DNA of 64,000 nt from Candidatus Rokuibacteriota bacterium (GTDB taxonomy: Bacteria > Methylomirabilota > Methylomirabilia > Rokubacteriales > CSP1-6), in the NCBI GenBank assembly GCA_003221615.1, contig QHSQ01000140.1, positions 1-64,000 of the forward strand, in the 5' to 3' direction. Below the pieces are notes generated by a model. That model worked only from the letters and a program-made list of their open reading frames with translations. It searched no databases and was not told where the DNA came from. The stretch's first letter is position 1. Each line of letters starts with the position of its first letter. Below, one piece after another: positions 59,457 to 64,000 of the stretch. The position numbers and the translations under genes were made by a program.

Positions 59457-60065
59457 TCAGACGCCGGTGCCGAACCCTCCGGCGGTGCGGACCGTCGCCG
59501 CCTCACCGATGTGACCCGCGGAATGGAACAAGGCGATGCCGCTCAGCATCGCCGAGCGCGGCCGGCCCGGGAATGCCTTCACGATCTGCTCGGTTCGCAC
59601 GCCGAACGCGCCCTGATCGGCGGCGCGCTGGACGGCGTCGACGGCGACGGTACCCTCCCAATCTTGAGGTCTGAAGCCTGAGACCACCTCGCGCGTGCGG
59701 CGACCCACCGCGTCGCGATACTCGCGGAGCGCGCCGAGCTCGATCTGCCGCGTCACCTCGGTGACCTCGGCGCTGGTCATGCCGATGCCGAAGTCGCGCC
59801 GCGTGACCGCCAGACGCTTGGCCCAGCCTTCGTCGTCGAGGAGCTGCGTGCGCGCGCCCAGGATCGTGTTGATGAAGATGTCCTCGGCGCGGGCGATGTG
59901 CCACATGAGCCACGCCAGCGAGTTGAGATCCTCGCGCGGGCGGACGCGCATCTGCTCGTCGCTCAGGCTGGCGAACGTGCGCTCCGAGGCCGACATCTTG
60001 TTGCCGCCGACGGCGGCCGAGTGCATCGCGGCGTGCTGGTCCAGGAACATGTCACGAACGTCCAT
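59457..60065 (-). CDS. DinB/YfiT-like helical metalloprotein
   Basis: The 202-residue four-helix-bundle protein has the His ligands of the DinB family in LAWLMWHIARAEDIFINTIL and GIALFHSAGHIGEAATV. Members bind Ni/Zn and act as thiol-transferases (bacillithiol/mycothiol) or unknown enzymes. A GGAGGAG site precedes ATG 60065, giving a strong start. It follows the IPNS-like gene on the same strand by 17 nt, so they are co-transcribed. Confidence 0.85.
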   Translation of the reverse strand: MDVRDMFLDQHAAMHSAAVGGNKMSASERTFASLSDEQMRVRPREDLNSLAWLMWHIARAEDIFINTILGARTQLLDDEGWAKRLAVTRRDFGIGMTSAEVTEVTRQIELGALREYRDAVGRRTREVVSGFRPQDWEGTVAVDAVQRAADQGAFGVRTEQIVKAFPGRPRSAMLSGIALFHSAGHIGEAATVRTAGGFGTGV

Positions 60066-60082
60066 GGCTCCTCCCGATGGGT

Positions 60083-61048
60083 TCACGCCACGTCGCGCTG
60101 GCGCGTGGCGTTGTAGTTGGCGTCGTACCACCAGTCGAGGTACGCCGCGTAGGTGATGGGGGGATGCCGCGGAGGGTTGCCCGGCCCGTGGCATGTCGGC
60201 AGACACGCGATCTCCGTGTCGAGGTGCGGGCCCATGAAGTAGGGAATCGCGTAGCGTGGCCGGCCGACCGGCGGCAGCGCGCGATGCGGCGTCGACTTGA
60301 ACCGGTGATTCGTCCAGCGCTGCATCATGTCACCCGAGTTCACCGCGAACGAGCCTGGAACGTACGGCACGTCGGTCCAGGTCCCGTCCGGCATGCGCAC
60401 CTGGAGCCCGGGCACCTCGCTCTGGGCGAGGAACGTCACGAAGTTCGCGTCCGTGTGCGGCGCGATGCCGAACTGGTTCGCCTCGGGGGCTACCGGCGGA
60501 TAGTGGGTGAGCCGGAAGCTGAACTGGCTCTCGGCGAAGGCGTCGTCGAAGGTGTCCGCCGGCAGGTCGAGCGCCGTCGCGCACAGGGGCAGGAGCTTGC
60601 GTCCCAGCGCGTCCACGGCGTCGGTGTAGGCGAGCACTGCTTCGCGAAAGCCCGGCAGATCCGCCGGCCAACGGTTGGGCCCGGCGAAGCGCCGACCGGT
60701 GCGCACGAGCGGATCGTCCGCCGGACGCTCGCGCTTCACGAAGAACGCCTCGTTCAGGTCGGGCTTGTTGTTGGCGTTCACGTCCGAGGTCCACACCGCG
60801 TAGCGCCCGAGCATCATGTAGCCGTTGTTGTGCTCGTTCATGCGTAACGCGAGCTTTCTGTCCATGGGCTGGGCGTGGAAGCGCCGGGCCTCGCCGAACG
60901 TGTCGTCGATCAAGGCCTGCGGGATGCCGTGGTTGACGACGACGAAGAAGCCGACGTCCTCGAGCGCGCGCCCGAGCTCGGCCGCCGTGGCGGCGAATGC
61001 CCGCGGCCGCTCCGCGAGGTACGGACCCAGATCGATCACCGGGATCAT
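60083..61048 (-). CDS. IPNS-like 2-oxoglutarate/Fe(II) oxygenase
   Basis: The 321-residue enzyme has the DIOX_N start (VIDLGPYLAERPRAFAATAA, then GFFVVVNHGIP) and the Fe/2OG core: H-x-D in APHTDANFVTFLAQ, His in KSTPHRALPPVGRPRYAIPY and the RxS-type Arg-Tyr end. It hydroxylates or cyclises a substrate with 2-oxoglutarate. The start ATG 61048 has a promoter ending 6 nt upstream and no ribosome site; the longer frame to 62137 is not real. It is divergent from the amidohydrolase pair. Confidence 0.9.
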   Translation of the reverse strand: MIPVIDLGPYLAERPRAFAATAAELGRALEDVGFFVVVNHGIPQALIDDTFGEARRFHAQPMDRKLALRMNEHNNGYMMLGRYAVWTSDVNANNKPDLNEAFFVKRERPADDPLVRTGRRFAGPNRWPADLPGFREAVLAYTDAVDALGRKLLPLCATALDLPADTFDDAFAESQFSFRLTHYPPVAPEANQFGIAPHTDANFVTFLAQSEVPGLQVRMPDGTWTDVPYVPGSFAVNSGDMMQRWTNHRFKSTPHRALPPVGRPRYAIPYFMGPHLDTEIACLPTCHGPGNPPRHPPITYAAYLDWWYDANYNATRQRDVA

Positions 61049-61054
61049 GACGAT

Positions 61055-61083
61055 GAGATAGCACCCCTGGACGCCTTTGACAA
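61055..61083 (-). promoter_or_regulatory. Sigma-70-type promoter ending 6 nt before the IPNS-like gene
   Basis: On the minus strand TTGTCA (61083-61078), 17-bp spacer and TATCTC (61060-61055), then 6 nt to ATG 61048. The transcript would be leaderless. Confidence 0.5.
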
Positions 61084-61126
61084 CGAGCCGGGAGGGAGTT
61101 ACGGTCCGGCGCACGGGAGGTGAGCC

Positions 61127-62254
61127 ATGGCCCACGGCAAGTTCAAGGTCCTCGATAGCGACATCCACATCATCGAGCCGCCTGACCTGTGGCCGCGGTA
61201 CATCGATCCGGCCTTCCGGGACCGCGCGCCGATCGGCCTCACGGAGGACGAAGGCGACTTGCGACTGGCCCACGACGGCAAGGGCTGGGGGCGGGTCGCG
61301 ATCGACGCCGACCGCAGCCGGCGCCGGCAAGGAAAGAACTACGCCCTGAACCAGGAGCGCTGGAGACCGTACGCCGAGCGGGGCTGGACGTCGAAGGTGC
61401 AGCTCGAGGCGATGGACATCGAGGGCATCGACGTCGCGGTGGTTTACCCGTCCCGCGGACTCTTCGCCCTCACGATCCCCAACATGGATCCCCGGCTCGC
61501 CGCGGCCATGGCGCGCGCCTACAACGACTGGCTCCACGACTTCTGTCAGGAGAATCCGGAGCGCTTGCTCGGGGCCGGCATGATCTCGCCGTTCGACGTC
61601 GACGACGCGGTGGCCGAAGCCAGGCGCTGCGTCCGCGAGTTCGGTTTCCGGGCGATGTTCCTCAGGCCGAACGAGGTCAACGGACGCAACTGGCACGATC
61701 CCTACTACGAGCCGCTCTGGGCCGCGCTCGAGGAGCTCGAGGTCCCGCTGGGCTTCCACGAGGGGTCGGGCTCGCAGCTCCGGCAGGTGGGCGAGCAGTT
61801 CGGCGCCAACACGATGCTGAAGCACATCTACTCCCATCCGGTCGAGCAGATGCTCACCGCCGGCGCCTTCTGCGCGGGCGGCATCCTCGAGCGCCATCCG
61901 CGGCTGCGCGTGGCCTTCCTCGAGGGCAACTGCAGCTGGGTGCCGTTCCTGCTCTGGCGCATGGACGAGCACTGGGAGTGGCTGGGTGACATCTACGCGC
62001 GCGAGCTGACGATGGCGCCGAGCGAATACTTCAAGCGGCAGTGCTTCGTCTCGGTCGAGTGCGACGAGGAGCCGGTCAAGCACGTCATCGATGCCATCGG
62101 TGACGATCGGATCGTCTTCTCGACGGACTTCCCACACGGCGACTCGAAATTCCCCCGGGCGGTCGAGTCGTTCCTCCGGTTGCCGATCTCCGACGAGAGC
62201 AAGCGCAAGATCCTCTGGGACAACTGCGCCGCGTACTACGGGTTCCCGTCCTGA
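61127..62254 (+). CDS. Amidohydrolase_2 family metal-dependent hydrolase
   Basis: The 375-residue hydrolase begins FKVLDSDIHIIEPPDLWPRY and ends with the family hallmark STDFPHGDSKFPRAV. ARAYNDWLHDFCQENPERLL and FHEGSGSQLRQVGEQFGANT lie between. A GGAGGT-like site precedes ATG 61127. It is followed by two palindromic repeats and then a second amidohydrolase. The pair, and the 2.2-kb protein, share the same N- and C-terminal signatures, so they are likely paralogues acting on related ring-cleavage or carboxylate compounds. Confidence 0.88.
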   Translation: MAHGKFKVLDSDIHIIEPPDLWPRYIDPAFRDRAPIGLTEDEGDLRLAHDGKGWGRVAIDADRSRRRQGKNYALNQERWRPYAERGWTSKVQLEAMDIEGIDVAVVYPSRGLFALTIPNMDPRLAAAMARAYNDWLHDFCQENPERLLGAGMISPFDVDDAVAEARRCVREFGFRAMFLRPNEVNGRNWHDPYYEPLWAALEELEVPLGFHEGSGSQLRQVGEQFGANTMLKHIYSHPVEQMLTAGAFCAGGILERHPRLRVAFLEGNCSWVPFLLWRMDEHWEWLGDIYARELTMAPSEYFKRQCFVSVECDEEPVKHVIDAIGDDRIVFSTDFPHGDSKFPRAVESFLRLPISDESKRKILWDNCAAYYGFPS

Positions 62255-62262
62255 GCCGGTGG

Positions 62263-62314
62263 AGTGCGCGCTGCAGGCCGTCGCGGGGCTGGGGCCCCGC
62301 CGGCCGAGGCGCGC
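62263..62314 (+). repeat. Nested palindromic repeat, pair copy 1
   Basis: Identical core to copy 2, with a 62-bp period. It lies between the two amidohydrolase genes. Confidence 0.8.
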
Positions 62315-62324
62315 CTAAAGATGG

Positions 62325-62376
62325 AGTGCGCGCTGCAGGCCGTCGCGGGGCTGGGGCCCCGCCGGCCGAGGCGCGC
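62325..62376 (+). repeat. Nested palindromic repeat, pair copy 2
   Basis: It ends 25 nt before the second amidohydrolase start, followed by TTAAAAA and then the ribosome site. Confidence 0.8.
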
Positions 62377-62401
62377 CTTAAAAAGTCGTGAGGAGGGTGC
62401 G

Positions 62402-63547
62402 ATGACCTCGTACAAGCTCATCTCGGCCGATTCGCACATCGTCGAGCCGCCGGACCTCTACACCAACCGGATCGAGTCCAGGTTCAAGGACCGGGCGCCG
62501 CGCCTGGAGCGGCTGGAAACGCCCAAGGGCCGTAAGTTCGACGCGTGGGTCATAGACGGACAGCAGGTCGGCACTCTCGGTGCCGTGATGCAGGCCGGCC
62601 AGCGGTTCGAGGATCCTTCGCAGATCGACTTCCTGGGGATGTGGGAGGACGTCCGGCTCGGCGCGTACGATCCCCAGGCGATGGTGAAGGAGAACGAGAT
62701 GGACGGCGTGTGGGGCTCGTGCCTGCAGCCGAGTCAGGGCCTCTTCTGGTATCGCATCCCCGATAGCGAGCTCCTCACCGCCATCTGCCGCGTCTACAAC
62801 GACTGGATCGCCGACTTCTGCAAGCCGTTTCCCGACCGGCTCAAGGGCATCGCGATGCTCAACGTCGACGACGTCGAGGAGGCTTCGCAGGAGCTCGAGC
62901 GCTGCGCGCGGCTCGGGCTGGTCGGCGCCTTCATCCCGGTCTCGCCGCTGGCCGACCGGCCGTATCGCCACGCGATCTACGACCGCCTCTGGTGGACGGC
63001 GCAGGACGTCGGGATGCCGCTCCTGATGCACATCGGCACCCCGCGCGGCGGCATCCCGGGCTGCGAGTTCACGATGAACCTCGGCGAGCTCACCGGCGCG
63101 GGCCGCTCGACCACCGATTACTGGGTGCGCTACTCGCTGGGGGCGATGATTTTCGCCGGAGTCTTCGACCGCTATCCGCGGCTCAAGGTCGGCTCGGTCG
63201 AGCACGAAGCCGCGTGGATTCCTCACTGGCTCAAGCAGATGGACTTCACGTATCGCGAGCGGCCGGTGTTCACGAAGGGCTGGCGGTCGAAGGAGGGGCT
63301 CCTGCCGAGCGACTACTGGCGCCGCAACATGTTCGTGGAGTTCATGGAAGACGATCTCGGCATCCAGATGCGCGACACGATCGGCGTCGACAACATGCTC
63401 TGGGGCAGTGACTTCCCACATGCCGAGTCGACGTGGCCGAAGTCGCGCGATTTCCTGGCCCGCATCTTCGCCGGCGTTCCCGAGCAAGATCTGAAGAAGG
63501 TCACCTCGGAGAACGCAGCCCGCCTGTTCGGCTTCAAGCTGAACTAG
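62402..63547 (+). CDS. Amidohydrolase_2 family metal-dependent hydrolase
   Basis: The 381-residue hydrolase has ISADSHIVEPPDLYTNRIES, the internal MLNVDDVEEASQELERCARL and the C-terminal GSDFPHAESTWPKSRD. A GAGGAGG site precedes ATG 62402. It is in line with the upstream paralogue and is followed 26 nt later by a Rieske protein, so the trio could form one pathway. The reaction is not determined. Confidence 0.88.
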   Translation: MTSYKLISADSHIVEPPDLYTNRIESRFKDRAPRLERLETPKGRKFDAWVIDGQQVGTLGAVMQAGQRFEDPSQIDFLGMWEDVRLGAYDPQAMVKENEMDGVWGSCLQPSQGLFWYRIPDSELLTAICRVYNDWIADFCKPFPDRLKGIAMLNVDDVEEASQELERCARLGLVGAFIPVSPLADRPYRHAIYDRLWWTAQDVGMPLLMHIGTPRGGIPGCEFTMNLGELTGAGRSTTDYWVRYSLGAMIFAGVFDRYPRLKVGSVEHEAAWIPHWLKQMDFTYRERPVFTKGWRSKEGLLPSDYWRRNMFVEFMEDDLGIQMRDTIGVDNMLWGSDFPHAESTWPKSRDFLARIFAGVPEQDLKKVTSENAARLFGFKLN

Positions 63548-63573
63548 GCCCGCGGCTCGAGCGCGAGAGCGGC

Positions 63574-63885
63574 ATGCTCGAAGGCTTCGTGGCGGTCACC
63601 GCGGCCTCCGAGCTGCCGCCCGGCGCGATGAAGTGGGTCGTCATCGATCGCGAGCGCGTGCTGATCGCGAACGTCAACGGGTCCTTCTACGCGCTCCGCG
63701 ACGTCTGCGGCCATGCGGGCGCACCGCTCTCGACGGGCGAGCTCGTGGGGTACGTGATCGAGTGCCCGCTGCACTACGCCTGCTTCGACGTTCGCAGCGG
63801 TAAGCTCCTGAGCGGACCCGTCTCGGGCGACGTCCCCACCTACCAGGTTCGCGTCGAAGGGGACACCGTGTACGTGAAGCGGTAG
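63574..63885 (+). CDS. Rieske-type [2Fe-2S] ferredoxin
   Basis: The 103-residue soluble Rieske protein has both ligand loops: C-G-H in LRDVCGHAGAPLSTGE and C-x2-H in IECPLHYACFDVRSGKLL. It could serve as electron donor to a Rieske oxygenase or the like, but no oxygenase alpha subunit is in the window. It follows the amidohydrolase by 26 nt; the ribosome site is weak. Confidence 0.88.
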   Translation: MLEGFVAVTAASELPPGAMKWVVIDRERVLIANVNGSFYALRDVCGHAGAPLSTGELVGYVIECPLHYACFDVRSGKLLSGPVSGDVPTYQVRVEGDTVYVKR

Positions 63886-63896
63886 CATGAGGTGTC

Positions 63897-64000
63897 ATGC
63901 CAAGGCTGCTCGCGATCTTGCCGGGCCTGTTCGTGGCCGTCGCGGCAACGAGCCTCGGAGCCGACGCCGCTGGCGACGCGCTCGACCGCGGGCTACGCGC
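63897..64000 (+). CDS. Start of an exported protein, cut by the window edge
   Basis: ATG 63897 opens a signal-peptide-like start (MPRLLAILPGLFVAVAATSL, then GADAAGDALDRGLR) that runs off the right end. Only 34 codons are seen, so no family can be named. A TAGCAT hexamer lies 8 nt before the ATG. Confidence 0.5.
   Translation, partial: MPRLLAILPGLFVAVAATSLGADAAGDALDRGLR

Noticed and set aside
61049-62137. N-terminal extension of the IPNS-like oxygenase
   Set aside because: It is antisense to the amidohydrolase at 61127 and crosses a clear promoter.
29338-62376. Palindromic repeats as IS or transposon ends
   Set aside because: No transposase ORF between or beside copies, no target-site duplications recognised.
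1-64000. tRNA, rRNA and riboswitch genes
   Set aside because: None was recognised by eye; a covariance-model scan would be needed to exclude small ones.

Overview
The window is very GC-rich and densely packed. It carries about 50 protein genes on both strands and no visible rRNA, tRNA, CRISPR array, phage or insertion sequence. Gene content points to an uncultured soil or subsurface Gram-negative-type bacterium. There is an outer-membrane beta-barrel, several lipoproteins, a GspC-like protein, a Sec-dependent formate dehydrogenase, and many amidohydrolase_2, LLM flavin oxidoreductase, amidase, CaiB and 2OG-oxygenase genes. This mix is typical of Candidatus Rokubacteria/Methylomirabilota-like genomes, but the assignment is inference from gene content, not from a marker gene.

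Layout. 1-9.5 kb: a truncated peptide-type substrate-binding protein, an M20 amidohydrolase, an amidohydrolase_2, a VOC protein, a GspC-like protein, a secreted propeller-like protein, small proteins (DUF1330, CMD family), an MFS/BT1 carrier and a lipoprotein. 9.5-16.9 kb: recQ, an orphan DctP-like protein, two small exported proteins, a TPP-dependent dehydrogenase E1 alpha, an exported peroxiredoxin, an alpha/beta hydrolase and a TauD-type oxygenase. 17-24 kb: a lysine-rich micropeptide with an Uup-type ABC-F, a DUF3943 barrel, a DHA2 exporter, an amidohydrolase and a His-rich micropeptide. 24-29.2 kb: aroA, an MBL-fold lactonase-like enzyme, an LLM oxidoreductase, a thioredoxin-like protein and a TPR-methyltransferase. 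29.3-32.8 kb: E1 beta, threonine aldolase and lipoyl E2 in one operon, whose E1 alpha partner lies 16 kb upstream. 32.8-33.6 kb: a DsbA-like oxidoreductase. 33.7-40.3 kb: a complete formate dehydrogenase locus, fdhD, the selenocysteine-containing catalytic subunit (UGA at 35302 plus a SECIS-like hairpin), fdhE, the iron-sulfur subunit and an NrfD-type membrane subunit. 40.3-49.8 kb: an LLM protein, a rearranged MmgE/PrpD gene, amidases, a phasin-like protein, a sigma-54 activator, a quinone-oxidoreductase and an internally deleted CaiB gene. 49.8-53.3 kb: a methyltransferase, a flavin-dependent halogenase-like protein and a condensation-like acyltransferase, a possible small biosynthetic cluster. 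53.3-64 kb: LLM oxidoreductases, a GNAT-like protein followed by a decayed SGNH hydrolase, an alpha/beta hydrolase, a YjbQ-like protein, DinB, an IPNS-like oxygenase, two amidohydrolases, a Rieske protein and a truncated exported ORF.

How the parts fit. The formate dehydrogenase should be exported by Tat, oxidise formate outside the cytoplasmic membrane and pass electrons through the four-cluster subunit to quinone via the NrfD protein. FdhD and FdhE mature it. E1 alpha, E1 beta and E2 would make an acyl-CoA-forming 2-oxoacid or acetoin-type dehydrogenase; the threonine aldolase between E1 beta and E2 suggests a link to acetaldehyde/C2 metabolism. Much of the rest looks like scattered, single-enzyme catabolic capacity.

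Most unusual: (i) a 52-nt nested palindrome in six copies at three loci, always in the same orientation just upstream of a start codon; (ii) a 17-bp motif shared by the separated E1 alpha and E1 beta upstream regions, 18 bp after a TTGACA/TTGACT hexamer; (iii) many genes whose -10 box sits 6-9 nt before the start codon, implying leaderless mRNAs; (iv) three genes with internal deletions removing catalytic parts, one with a 31-bp inverted repeat at the junction.
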